Notes: generated by a model not told the origin, from the sequence alone. A DNA stretch of 47,172 nucleotides from Saccoglossus kowalevskii (GCF_000003605.2 NW_003121915.1:57729-104900), one strand, 5' to 3'; positions 1 to 12,014 are shown, numbered from the stretch's first letter. Translations and numbers: made by a program.

Positions 1-3000
1 AATTATATATTGCTAGTAACTCGAAGTTCTGCTAACTGGTAATTGAACATCGCATTACAATTTAAGCGTGGTTTCTCAATAGTGCGCGTGGTTTCTAAAA
101 CATGTGCGTGGTTATTTGTGTAACTCGATGTTTTCGTAACTCGATGTCCCTAACTCGAACAATGCAGCATCTCCATCTGTAAAGTTTACTCGGAATAACT
201 TACTGAAGGATATCACCTATATTTGTTCTCAAATACACCGCTAATATGGCGACTATAAAATAGAAAGAGCGAAACAACATTTTGGGCATCATATCCCACT
301 GTAATTAAGAAGTGTTTAAAATGCAATTTAAAACGTCATTTGTACAATGTGTATTTGTCTCAAGTTTCCCCCTTCGTGTTCAGTTAAACGATCAAAATAA
401 CCATTTTATACTGCTTATATTAATACAAATACATTGCGTCGACTGTTACATGCCGTTCTATTTAAATTGCCTGGCCACAGTGTACTACTAGCATTTTATT
501 GAATTCAAAAAAATAACTATTTAAAATGTCAAATTGTGGATCTATTAGACTGTTTAGCAGAGATGAAGATCACGTTTTTTTTGTGCGCATACCATAGGAA
601 TAGAAAGACACGTCAATCAACGCATATCTTTCTTCAATTATTTTGCTGTTTGTAAAAGTGCGTGTGACTAAATCATTGACGTACACTGTGTCAGTGTGTA
701 CGGGCCGACGTCACGTGTCGTACCATATTTAGAATATGGCACGTATACCACCTCCAAACTGTTGATAAACAGGACACAGATTGTATGTAAGGAGAGCCGA
801 AACTAAAGCCTAAACGTTTGATTTTTTTAAATACATCAAAGGGCGGAAAGCCTATTGCCGATATCACAGTCGTGCCATATGTTGTGGCCACGCGGTGGCG
901 AGTGACTGTTTTCACCGCTCGATAATATTGTGTGCATGAATTGAAATGGGAGCAGATAACAAGATCAATATTTATAGCTTCAACGTGATATCACTGTTGT
1001 CTGTAAGATGTTGCATGCATATCCCTTTGTCTTTGTTTGTTTGCTTTTATCGTATGTCCCTTAAAGGAGGCGGTGTTTTGAGCTGTCGCGTTACTTGTGA
1101 ACAATATTTTAACATCTAACTAAGCCCGAATGCTCGACTTCCAATATCGTAAGGATCAAGTGGCATGCATATTTGATGAAATAAAGGACAAAAACATGGT
1201 GGCTAATATGACAAAACAAATCAAATCCGTAACTTAAGACAATGGTACGTCAACGGAAGATGGTAATAGAAGTTAAAACTATGTGATACGACAAACGTGG
1301 GTTCATAAATCACATTTTTCCGAGAAAAAAAAACAAAAATATACATTACGCGGTAAATTAGAAATTAGATACCGATTATAGTAAGGTTGCAAAATGTCAA
1401 ACACTCGATAACGAGAATAACATTTGACCCGCGTACGCACTTATGAAAACAAAGCTTATACCAGCCTCGGGCAACGAGTGTTTATCGTTCGACGCCGCCA
1501 CTGCCGGCAAATTATTTGACAATATGTCGAATAATTTGATTCATAAGCTCACGTCAGCATCTCGGATTAGAATTAATATGTTATTTCCGCTGTTAGCACG
1601 GTTTAAACGTTAACTACATGACGTAGTTTCTTTAATTTAAGAGGGAGACCTGTATTCGTGACTTAGTAATATTAGTTAGACAATGATATAAAATCCAAGC
1701 TTGAATTTTGTTTAGCAATGTGAAAATAATCTTTAAAACCCAGAGTGTTCTTACAATATAAATGTATCCTGAAAGGAGGTAGATGTTGGTATACATAAAC
1801 ACGCATACCGCTTTCTTGGATACTCTTAGAATACACAGACCGTTACGTTAATTATGCTCTGTATATAGCTGCGTTTTAATTAAGTTTAATCAAACTTCAA
1901 TTATTTGCAACTCTATATATGGTTGCATTTTGATTGAGTTGAAATGAAATTGAAATACTCCATTGGGTTGCGTTTAATTGAGTTTTATCAAATGTATTTT
2001 AAATAAATTTAGGTTCTCTATTGACAGCAATCGAAGTATATGTGTGTTCTAATTATATGAAGGATTATGCTTAGTTTCTTTTATTATGTACATAATACCA
2101 ACAGCTTAAGAATAAGTGTTTAGCAGTACCTGAATATGTTACATATTTGCACGAAAATTGAGGTAGGGTTATCATGCTTGAATACTGTTTAAACAAATTC
2201 AAATTTTCAATGGGACTTTCGGGTATGGATTTGTCTCATATTTTAACAACTCATTTCCGGGACGCTTACCTGCTAATTCAAATTCAAATGAGAATTTTGA
2301 TTTGTTGGAAAATAAGCAAGCCGGCTGGAAATAATTAGGCAATTTGTTTATAAAAATCCCCCAAAATTATTACAAAAATATGTATCAGATCTCATCCAAA
2401 CTCACTTACAAGCCCTGTGCACCCAAGAATTAATTATATACTTAACGCAAAAATCACGAATAAGCTAATCAAAAATCGTATAACATGTGGGTGTTTGAAA
2501 GTCGCTTCATTTAATAAATATACATTAGAAAAGAATTGCCTATAAACATGGGTATCATTTGCATTTTCCATATGCAGATTTGTTCTTGTAACAAAATGTG
2601 TTTCAAGTGTGTGTCGGTAATAACAATAAAATAATAAAGGTACTGGGAAATGAGGTTTAAGAATATTTATTTTCATAACAAAAACGAGTCTCCAAGAGAC
2701 TTACTAGTAGGAACAAGTTGAGTGTCACAGAATGAAGATGTATTGAATATCCACAAATCCCCTTGAAACATAAATTTACACAAGACATACACAAGTTTTC
2801 TTCTCTTTTTGATAAAATGTACACAACTCAGATATTTCCATTTTTTAAAATTAGTATATAAGATATAATGAGGCATTCTTTTGCTGATTGACCGTCTGTG
2901 GTTTTGAATAATTCAGTTTTACACAGTTTAGACACGCATTTATTTGTCGCCGATGTTCTTGAAGACAATGTTTATCACATTATAGAGTACTTTCGATGAT

Positions 3001-3824
3001 GTCACAGTCAATGTTGAAAGCGAGATTTAATTAATGAATAATGATGTATTAAAACATCATTTTATGGAAAAGCACACAATTACTCAGATTTCCATTTTCG
3101 ATTTTTACAATGAAAATATAACAGTTTGTGAATCAAGGCCCAACAATCGATGCTCGTTGTCAAATATATACGCTTTTATATAGGTGTATTCGCCGAATTA
3201 CTGGATTTCAGACAAAAATAGTCATTTGAGTTGAATTGAAATTGACATTTTTTGCGGCGTAATGAGAGTCAAATTGAAAGGGATCTCCAGAACTCCCACA
3301 CACAAAGCATGACAATCAAAATGAAACTGTTTTACATAAATTCACAATGTATCTTCTTGTTAATTAAATTACTTTCTTCCTGTTTTCATCCCGATTTCAA
3401 TTACTCGCATTGCAATGTTCTACAGACAATTAACTTGCTACCATCGTTTATGTCCATTTCATTAATGAATTACCCCATTATTCTCTATCAAATGCGACTG
3501 CTCTGACGACAGTATACCCGTAATTGGCTTATAATGACGAGAATTGTATCTCCGTGTTATCATCCTTAAATAAAACGAATGACTCGCATGTTGTGCGCTG
3601 ACTGTTATTTCGGATCGTAGCTGCACTGCATACGCGATAAAAGGTGTTTGTACTTATACATGCAATGAGACGTTCAATTATTAGCTTGTTCAATGTCTTA
3701 TAAATTCTAATACAAATGGACTGCCTCAATTTCCATTGTTGACTTGACATGGATAACAACGTCAACTTGAAGAATAGGTATTCCATGTAGAGTGGTGCGG
3801 TCAATTATCCAGTGATATGAAGCA

Positions 3825-3826
<2 letters not shown>
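1..3826. other. Intergenic DNA, no gene recognised
   Basis: AT-rich sequence with only short open frames on both strands, none with recognisable domains or splice structure. Two small repeat patches are visible. At about 67-160 there are three copies of GCGTGGTT and several of TAACTCGATG. At about 1868-2000 there are three loosely repeated blocks of the type GGTTGCATTTTGATTGAGTT. A GACGTCACGTG string, a CRE core overlapping an E-box, lies near 709. No promoter can be assigned from these. Confidence 0.6.

Positions 3827-3919
<93 letters not shown>
3827..3919. repeat. (AT)n microsatellite, about 46 units
   Basis: Uninterrupted alternating AT for about 93 bases, followed by a short TTATTATTATT stretch. 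It is open in several frames and gives Tyr-Ile repeats when translated, which is an artefact of composition and not a gene. Length is likely to vary between individuals and may be compressed in the assembly. Confidence 0.97.
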
Positions 3920-3921
<2 letters not shown>

Positions 3922-6463
3922 CAGAATAAATATTATTATTATTATTGGGGAGGAAAAGATTAGCAAGCTGTGAAATCGTCTGTAAATCACATTTCATGAC
4001 AAAATGTCGAGGGCGTATAATCTACCAGTTGAATTGTGAAATGTTTGTCTGGGCACGTCATCGAATCTTGTACATATGTTCAATTTTTGAAATACTTTGA
4101 AAATCATGAAAACCAACTCTCTATTCTTCTCAAAAACAAACAAATACGTACAAATACAAATATATAATGCGTGTATCACGCCCCCTCAAACATTGCTTAT
4201 AAAATTTACTTATACTTGACCAAGGATACCAAAGAAATTGAAAACGACAATCCTGGATATCCATCTCAAAAAAGCGGCTCACGCACAAAAATATACTCTA
4301 CCTGAATATAATATACTCATATATAAAATCTGTGTGACTTTTTGTATGTCTCGTGTGTCTCGTGGAGGAACGCTCTTCATATCACCGATCTTCACACGTA
4401 CGTGTGCATTATGTATACAAAGCTGGATAGAACATCAACACATCAAACACCAACGCCAAAACTGCGAACGAGGTTGCAAGTTTCAGACCCTCTCTGCAAC
4501 TCAGGAGAATACATAAAATACACAGGATTAATAAGGACACTTATTGAAGAGTGTAGTGACAATAACCTTTCTTTAAATAATTAGATTTTTTAAAATATCT
4601 ATATTCAAAACAGAAACCAGGTAAAAAGGCGGGATAGAGAGAGAGTGAAAATTTTACAAATTTTGATGTTACACTAAATGAAATTATTTTGAACCAGTAT
4701 AGTGCAGTAAAGAAATAGATATTAACACTTATAGAAAATACAATGTTATGCAATAAGATCCAAGATTTAGTGGTACCAAAAAAGTGAAAAAAATATTTTT
4801 TAATTTAGAAAAACCAACTGTGAAAGAAAAACCATTAAGCATTTTGCTCAATAACGAATTACTTTAACAGATGTGCATTTGCTTGCAGTGGTAAAAGCTT
4901 CGCCGTTGTTTCAAATTCGAATCCCGTATTTTGTGTTTATATGCACGTAATGTAATTAATGATACTTGTAATTAATACATCTACTTGCTACAATTTGAAT
5001 AACAAAAGATGAAGCTTTACAAAGCACTGAAACTCATCACTAAACATACGTCACCTTATTGTCATGGTCTACTACATGAATTCTATTTGCGTGTTTGTTG
5101 CATGACATTAGAGATGATATACGCTATGCTAGTAATATTTAGGTTTAACTCATTTAAATAAACAATGTCAAACACGCTGAAACAAACAAATTAAAATTGG
5201 TATAATACGATTTCTCTCATATTATATATCATTATTTTGCTTATTTTTGTATTATTAATGCAGTTCCAAGAAGTTGAATTGTGTGCATGTGTTATAAATA
5301 TTTCAAAAACGAAAACGCAAAGATAATGTAATACCAGTGAGTGTGTTATTTCTTGAAAAAGAAATGTGTTCCCATAATATCAAAACTAAAACTTGATGGA
5401 ATGAATTATATACCACATTATGATTTAGACTGGAAGACTAATTAGAACATTTTATATAACACCGCCGTAGATGTACCAATATATAAATATCGGACACTTG
5501 TTTTTGCAATGCACAGCATTGCGCAGTTGTTTTGGAAGGCTTTTAAATATTGGCAATAATCTATTACCACTCTCGTGAAAACACTATAGTCTTGGTCCAT
5601 ACACACTAAGTATCAGTTTTCGCCACTTTCTCATGATAGGAACATATTGGTTATGTTGCAATTACTATAAATATGTTAAAAGTACTTAAAATGAACTTCA
5701 TTGAGAAACCATTTTCACCGATAAATGATTCGAAATGAAATGGCGACCTTGTCTCGTAACATTGAAATTGCTGCCTCTTAGATATTGTGATACTTTTGTC
5801 AGTGTATGGATGTGCAAATTTGTTATGTAACGTTCTGTAAAGTATTCAATGAATAAAAGAACACATGTTGATGCATCTTGTCGCATCATGCCGATTTAGT
5901 TCTTTAATTATAACTAGCGTCATTGTTGACGTATCTTGTTAAGATATTGTCGATTAACATTAGAGTACATCGAAGATAGTAGGCAACAATGGAATGAAGC
6001 CGCAAAACTCAATATATCGGCATATGGCTCCTTACATAGCTGTTAGCGACGACATACTAATTACACAGCTCCAAGCATAAAAACCCATTTGCTTATTTTA
6101 GTATATACGCACGGGGATTGGGTGGGCGTTTCTTGAAATATAATTTGCACGATACATCATACACAAAGGTGTATTGCTGGAAAGTACTTGAGATGGTAGT
6201 ATTAAATGCGTTACGTTTTTTTAAATATCAAGAAGCTAATTATGGCTTTCAGTGACTCTGGTTGAAATTTATTTATGTACTGTACGCTTTCTTTGGAGAT
6301 GACATTTGTATTGCAAACAGATTGACATTCTCTGTAAACCCTCCCAGGACCCCCCACGACGTACTGACGTGTACTTACTTAAGGAAGTCCATTATACGAA
6401 CTGTGTGGCATATTTCATAAAACCAACAACAATCAACTTATACTGTACTGTTTTTCTTTACAG
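3920..6463. other. Intergenic DNA and presumed upstream region/intron of the CRH-like gene
   Basis: No coding region recognised. A degraded tRNA-like stretch lies near 4882-4925: an A-box-like TGCAGTGGTAA and, about 31 bases later, a B-box-like ATTCGAATCCC. It may be a SINE fragment. The last part should hold the 5' untranslated exon and promoter of the peptide gene that starts at 6483. I could not place that exon. TGACGTGT near 6366 is only a partial CRE match. Confidence 0.45.
6443..6463 (+). other. Splice acceptor before the CRH-like coding exon
   Basis: A pyrimidine-rich tract (ACTGTTTTTCTTTA) is followed by CAG, with the AG at 6462-6463. The exon would begin at 6464, so only 19 untranslated bases precede the ATG at 6483. 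The open frame extends upstream through this tract to 6306, but that part shows no signal peptide and is best read as intron. Confidence 0.6.
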
Positions 6464-6482
6464 TGCCTTAAGTGGAGACATA

Positions 6483-6980
6483 ATGTTGTATCGAGTCGCC
6501 TTCGTGTTTTTGGCAATGGTTTGCCAACTTGACACGCTCAACGCCAGGCAATTGGTGAACTACAACGAGGATGACGTAGCGCCCACCATGATGGAAATAC
6601 TGATGCAAGTGAACAAATTACAAGAGAAAATTGCATTGCTTTTCCGTCAGATTATGAGTCCGCAAGTCGATCAAACTGGTGATGAATACGGCGATGACAT
6701 GTTGGAGCCGCCACTTATAAAAGACTACTCCGGAATAAGCAGGGTACAAGGTGTCCTCCGAGAGGAACTTCTGGAACAACTCCAGAACAAATACAGCTTG
6801 GGAGAGGGACAGTCTGATAATCAAGGGGCTTATGCAGAAGACCAATACAGAGACGGTGAAATAAATACAGCCAAGCGGTCTGAAGAAGGAAGAAGATCGC
6901 GAATAGCTCGATTACTCCGTCATATACTTGAAGATGCACAGCAACAGGCTGAAGTACAGGGACTACGTGCGGGGAGATAG
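6483..6980 (+). CDS. CRH/DH44-like neuropeptide precursor
   Basis: Encodes a 165-residue secreted prohormone. Residues 1-21 are a signal peptide (hydrophobic core VAFVFLAMV, likely cut after LNA). A long acidic propeptide (22-130) contains helical segments. Lys-Arg at 131-132 is the only clean dibasic site before the C-terminal peptide. That peptide starts SEEGRRSRIARLLRHILE and ends GLRA-Gly-Arg-stop, so trimming would leave an amidated Ala, giving 31 residues. Vertebrate CRH also starts SEE and has LLREVLEMA where this has LLRHILEDA; the LR..L.E.A helix core is the family hallmark, seen also in insect DH44. CRH-type peptides act on class B G-protein-coupled receptors as stress or diuretic hormones. 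The start at 6483 is chosen because the signal peptide begins there and an acceptor sits just upstream. The peptide is shorter than CRH (41 residues) and lacks the typical C-terminal I/L-I-amide, so the call is CRH-like, not certain. Confidence 0.72.
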   Translation: MLYRVAFVFLAMVCQLDTLNARQLVNYNEDDVAPTMMEILMQVNKLQEKIALLFRQIMSPQVDQTGDEYGDDMLEPPLIKDYSGISRVQGVLREELLEQLQNKYSLGEGQSDNQGAYAEDQYRDGEINTAKRSEEGRRSRIARLLRHILEDAQQQAEVQGLRAGR

Positions 6981-7042
6981 AAACAATGTAAATATCAGAA
7001 GTGTGTGTTTGGGAATTTACCAATACGTCTTAGCTACCAAGA

Positions 7043-7048
7043 AATAAA
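7043..7048 (+). terminator. Polyadenylation signal of the CRH-like gene
   Basis: Canonical AATAAA about 62 bases after the TAG stop, which gives a very short 3' untranslated region. Supports this being the terminal exon of a compact transcript. Confidence 0.7.
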
Positions 7049-7049
7049 A

Positions 7050-8361
7050 GCATTGCGAAACGCCATTTTTACAGGATTTCTTTATTTTATGATGAAAATA
7101 CAGTATTTTGTTAAATCTGTCGAAATATAAACACACGTACTACAATGTATATATATATGGTTAGTAATATGTTTAGATATTATTCATAGTTTTCGTTAGA
7201 AATGTCGCAGCAACAGCAAGGTATATGTGTGTACTTAAATGTATGTATCTTGCTTCTGAAGAAGCGGCTCTGCAACACTATCGAGCACCGGGAGTCGTTA
7301 AGCATGTTTGATAGCTTGACGCTACGGGGTGTACTAATGTCAGCGTGTCTACTGCGATTATTTCCCTTGTCATTAACACATAATAAGTTAAAGTGTTAGT
7401 ATTTAGTGTTTTCGTGTTCTTTTGTTTTTCTGTACGTGTGATGACTTTGTGCCAATAAAGCTCGTCAATGTGGAGATCCCTTATTACATCATATGTTCGC
7501 TCATCTTACTTCGAAATTTTTAGCGGAAACTTCATCGTTGATATGGCTGGCGCTGTATCGGCAATGAATTGACACAGTCGCAATGAATATAGTGTAATAT
7601 GTAATGTTTATTTTGATATAAATTATAGAGGAATTCTCACGAAAAGAAGAAATAGTATTTGCTCTCGTCTAAGCTAATAGGAATATTACTTCACTGCTAC
7701 AATAGTTTCTGCTTCAAATTCTTTTGGTATCCTCTCATAACACCTCCCTATTGTAGCACAGGAATCGACAACGCTAGGTGTCATCTAATGTCCACTTCCA
7801 AAATGAAAAGTGCATACTTTTCAACTAAAAGACAAGAAGAAACCCTAAAACAGACCGCAAATGAGCAAAGGCAGATGACAATTGTATTTCAGTAAGAAAA
7901 TCGCTTCCTCCCCGTGAGCACACACATGTTATCGTCGTTCTTGTAAGAACTGGTGACAGTATTGAATTGACATTGCAATATCCTAAAGCACTCTGATTAC
8001 ATTTCAGTTTCGCTCACAAAACACCCCCAACTTACGTCATACCCTTATCTCATATTTACAGACAATTTAACAATTTTTTCTATCGCCAACTTTTAGTTAT
8101 GTATGTATTTTTACATATTACATTCCCATTTTCTCTACTGCGCGCATAGTACTTTATTCATGTGGGATTGTGTAGGTTCGTCTGTGTTCAAACGGGCAGA
8201 GTTGAAGGCAGTGCAACCTACAGCTGCATTAGCGACGATCGACAATATGTCATTATATCTGGTTTCTCATTGAAGGATATAGCAATGAGCTATCATAAAA
8301 CATATATGACCAAGAAAACCACAGTGTTACCATGGTTGATAAACTAGTGAACGAAAAAAAC
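7050..8361. other. Intergenic DNA, nothing recognised
   Basis: Between the peptide gene and the minisatellite. Short open frames occur by chance. None has domains, good splice sites or a coding-like composition. Confidence 0.55.
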
Positions 8362-9785
8362 AAAGAGATATTGTAGCTGATATCCAAGTAATCGAGAATA
8401 CAAATGAGACGTCGCAGCTGAAATTAAGAGATCGAGAATATAAATGAGATATCGTGACTCGTGTGATCGGAAATACCGATATGATATTGTTGCTGGTACA
8501 CAAGCGATCGGGAATATCTCACTGCGATATAAAGAGATCGAGAATACCAATGAGATATCGTAGATGATATAAAAAGATCGAGAATACCAATGAGATATCG
8601 TAGATGATATAGAGATCGAGAATACCAATGAGATATCGTAGATGATATAGAGATCGAGAATACCAATTAGATATCGTAGACGATATAAAGAGATAGAGAA
8701 TACCAATTAGATATCGTAGATGATATAGAGATCTAGAATACCAATGAGATATCATAGATGATATGAAGAGATCGAGAATACCAATTAGATATCGTAGATG
8801 ATATAAAGAGATAGAGAATACCAATTAGATATCGTAGATGATATAGAGATCGAGAATACCAATGAGATATCGTAGATGATATAGAGATCTAGAATACCAA
8901 TGAGATATCATAGATGATATGAAGAGATCGAGAATACCAATTAGATATCGTAGATGATATAAAGAGATAGAGAATACCAATTAGATATCGTAGATGATAT
9001 AGAGATCGAGAATACCAATGAGATATCATAGATGATATGAAGAGATCGACAATACCAATGAGATATCGTAGCTGTTATAAAAAGATCGAGAATACCAATG
9101 AGATATCGTAGATGATATAAAGAGATCAAGAATACTAATGAGATATCGTTGATGATATAAAGAGATCGAGAATACCAATTAGATATCGTAGATGATATAA
9201 AGAGATAGAGAATACCAATTAGATATCGTAGATGATATAGAGATCGAGAATACCAATTAGATATCGTAGATGATATGAAGAGATCGAGAATACCAATTAG
9301 ATATCGTAGATGATATAAAGAGATAGAGAATACCAATTAGATATCGTAGATGATATAGAGATCGAGAATACCAATGAGATATCATAGATAATATGAAGAG
9401 ATCGACAATTCCAATGAGATATCGTAGCTGTTATAAAAAAATCGAGAATACCAATGAGATATCGTAGATGATATAAAGAGATAGAGAATACCAATGAGAT
9501 ATCGTAGATGATATAGAGATCAAGAATACTAATGAGATATCGTAGATGATATAAAGAGATCAAGAATACTAATGAGATATCGTAGATGATATAGAGATAG
9601 AGAATACCAATTAGATGTCGTAGATGATATAGAGATCGAGAATACCAATGAGATATCGTAGATGATATAGAGATCGAGAATACCAATGAGATATCGTAGC
9701 TGATATAAAAAGATCGGGAATATCAATGAGATATTGCAGATGCCAGTGATATACAATCGATCGGAAATACTAATGAGATATAGAT
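8362..9785. repeat. Minisatellite of 38/40-bp units, about 36 copies, with higher-order structure
   Basis: The unit reads roughly GAGATCGAGAATACCAAT then GAGATATCGTAGATGATAT. It comes in 38-bp (..GATATAGAGATC) and 40-bp (..GATATAAAGAGATC or GATATGAAGAGATC) forms. Copies at both edges (8362-8530 and 9690-9785) are diverged, while the core is nearly uniform. A four-unit block of 156 bp is repeated: the ATCTAGAATA variant lies at 8731 and again at 8887. A larger block repeats with a 356-bp spacing: the GATCGACAAT variant with TAGCTGTTATAAAAA lies at about 9041 and 9397. The - strand has few stops, so long open frames with MVFSIS and YLIGILDL repeats appear. They are artefacts, since unit lengths are not multiples of three and the frame rotates. 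Confidence 0.95.
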
Positions 9786-11652
9786 GACACAAAATCTTGT
9801 AAAATTGAGCTTATTTATTATTATCATACATCTGTCACCGTAGCGGCATAAGTTACAGCGTGCCGTAATTTTGTGGTATTTTACGGGGTATTTTCATCTT
9901 ATCATATAAAGAAATGCGAATTCCAAATATGGAATGATTACGCGCGTAAGCGTCCTAATAATAAAAACAAACATGGCTGCCACTAGGGTTTGACCGGACT
10001 CCACATAAAGAATTTCGCTGATTCTGTTCTAAACTTTTTGGATTTCGGTATTTCCATGATGTATCCTTGGAAAGCAAAGATGTACTCAGACAGTACGCCT
10101 CGCATCGAACTCCGCTGCGCGTCGGTCGATACTTCAGCTGCACTGTCTTCGTAAATATATTGAGGTATCCTCGTAATAACCTCATATTATTATATTTATA
10201 CTAATATTAATATTTTAGTTTGATTTAAAATACAAGAAGTGTAATAAAGATTACTTAAAACTATCGCTATTTGATTTGCATCTAAGCAAATAGAAAACCA
10301 TTTTATTCTAATATAGTATGTGTGTGTTTCCTACTAGATGCGTAGGTAACACCGGTAGAGGATTAGATAGAACTTTTAGTTTAAATGAAAATAACTATTT
10401 TGGCATTCAAATTAATTTCTGTTGTCATTCAACTCTCAGATGCTAATAAAATAGTATTTATCAAATATACATTTTCTGATTGATAGCCAGTAGAGATGTT
10501 TTCTTGCACACCCACCCACATAAACAAATGAATCACAGGCGGCGACGTTAAAAACCGACCGACTCATCAACGGCTTACTCAAAAGCAATATTGCAATGTG
10601 GGTGGTTAGAGTGGGGGAGAGGGTCATTAATTAGTTCTTAATGAAGTTCTGTAATTGAAACGTAGGGTGGACATAAAACAATTGTGGAAGAAGAGAAACA
10701 AAATAAATGTTGCATGTAAAAGAATTGAGAAAATAAGAATAAGAACTCGTAAAAGGCACAATATCCACAACATGTTTGTACACCCACAAGTTTTCAAAAG
10801 GGAACCTTTAAAGATAATCGTAGAAATGGGAAACGGCTAATATAATTTATTCCCCAAAACGGAGATTCGGGCCGAATTGTAGATTGTATGGCATCTTCTG
10901 TCAATAATGCAACATTTGAATTCGGCGCGAAGTGCTTAATGGGTGATTTTAATTAACGTGGCATTGAGATGTTCATTTCCTACGACTCATAAATTTATCC
11001 AATCGTATATTTGAAGTAAAGCTGAAACATGCTCCTTTTTTTAAATCTCAGACAAATTGCCCGTGTGTAATTAGACAAACGTGCAAACTGTATCTCATAA
11101 TAGCACAAACTAAGTTTCAAAACATGCCCGTTAATATTGAAACGTTGCGTTCAAACTGCATTTTAACATATTTCTCCCAGTGGGGAACTTTCGTTTTCTC
11201 ATAGCCGAGTGAATTATAAATGTTAAGCGAAGTAAGTACGTTGACAGTGTACGTGAAAGTAGGACAAAGACATACGCGCGGTTCTCGTCAGATATATATG
11301 TGTGATGACACGCCCCGCACAGTGTGCGTTCCAAGTCACATGGGTAGTGCGTACGTGCAGGGGTCATCGTTTGAATGTCAAGTAGTCTAAACGCATCAGC
11401 CCATCAAGACTCGACAGAAGTAATTACCTACGATGTAAACATCATTACATGGAAACGTCTCAAACAAATGTATGTCACTCTGTTCGCGGCACCGGGAAGG
11501 TCGATTTAACGTACAGACAGGGTAAATATATTGCATCCATTATACCAGTTTTCTGACTGTCTCTGTTATCGGACAGTGGTCTGCACTTCGCCAATAAAAC
11601 CGCTCAGTATCAGTACGCCATTTTTTTACTAGTAGACTTCACAGACAGCTCC
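9786..11652. other. Intergenic DNA, nothing recognised
   Basis: AT-rich sequence without a supported gene, RNA or repeat family that I can name. Open frames up to about 78 codons are within chance. Confidence 0.55.
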
Positions 11653-12014
11653 TTAGCACGGGCGTGAACGTTTAGAACGGGCTAAGAAATACTAAGTTAC
11701 TTAGAAGTACGGATTAAATCTAGCTCGTTTTTGAGAACCTGGTCCAGATCCTTATCACGGGCTAAAGGAGTGTGTGTGAACGTTTAGTTCGGGCTAAGCG
11801 CCCAAAACGCCATTGTATCAAATGTTCATTTGGAAGTTTTACTATTTTATTCCCAACTATTCATTTAGGTTTGCTTTCTGAATTTGTTTTAGTATGGTTT
11901 TATAACCGTAGCATATATACCTTCGTAGTTACTGTACTAGTAAGCATATATAAACTAACTGAAGATGTTTGTATATTTTTTAAAATGTTTGGGGCGTTCC
12001 TTAGCCCGTGCTAA
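11653..12014. mobile_element. Short element with TTAGCACGGGC terminal inverted repeats
   Basis: The left end TTAGCACGGGC (11653-11663) and the right end GCCCGTGCTAA (12004-12014) are exact reverse complements about 362 bases apart. Inside, the left end is followed by GTGAACGTTTAG and a CGGGCTAAG motif that is repeated about 115 bases later (GTGTGTGAACGTTTAGTTCGGGCTAAG). This is the form of a MITE with subterminal repeats. No protein is encoded that I can recognise. Confidence 0.5.

Noticed and set aside
3707-3997. Open frames with Tyr-Ile repeats
   Set aside because: Translation of the (AT)n microsatellite.
4882-4925. A functional tRNA gene
   Set aside because: A- and B-box-like strings are present, but no cloverleaf with a paired acceptor stem can be drawn. 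It is at best a SINE relic.
6306-6482. Upstream extension of the CRH-like frame (59 more codons)
   Set aside because: It would bury the signal peptide, runs through a pyrimidine tract ending in CAG, and has no protein-like features.
8362-9785. Possible CRISPR-like array
   Set aside because: There are no unique spacers between repeats, units are contiguous and diverged at the edges, and the context is an animal genome.
8344-9792. Long - strand open frames with MVFSIS/YLIGILDL repeats
   Set aside because: They result from a minisatellite whose unit lacks stops on that strand. Unit lengths of 38 and 40 rotate the frame, and the composition is not protein-like.
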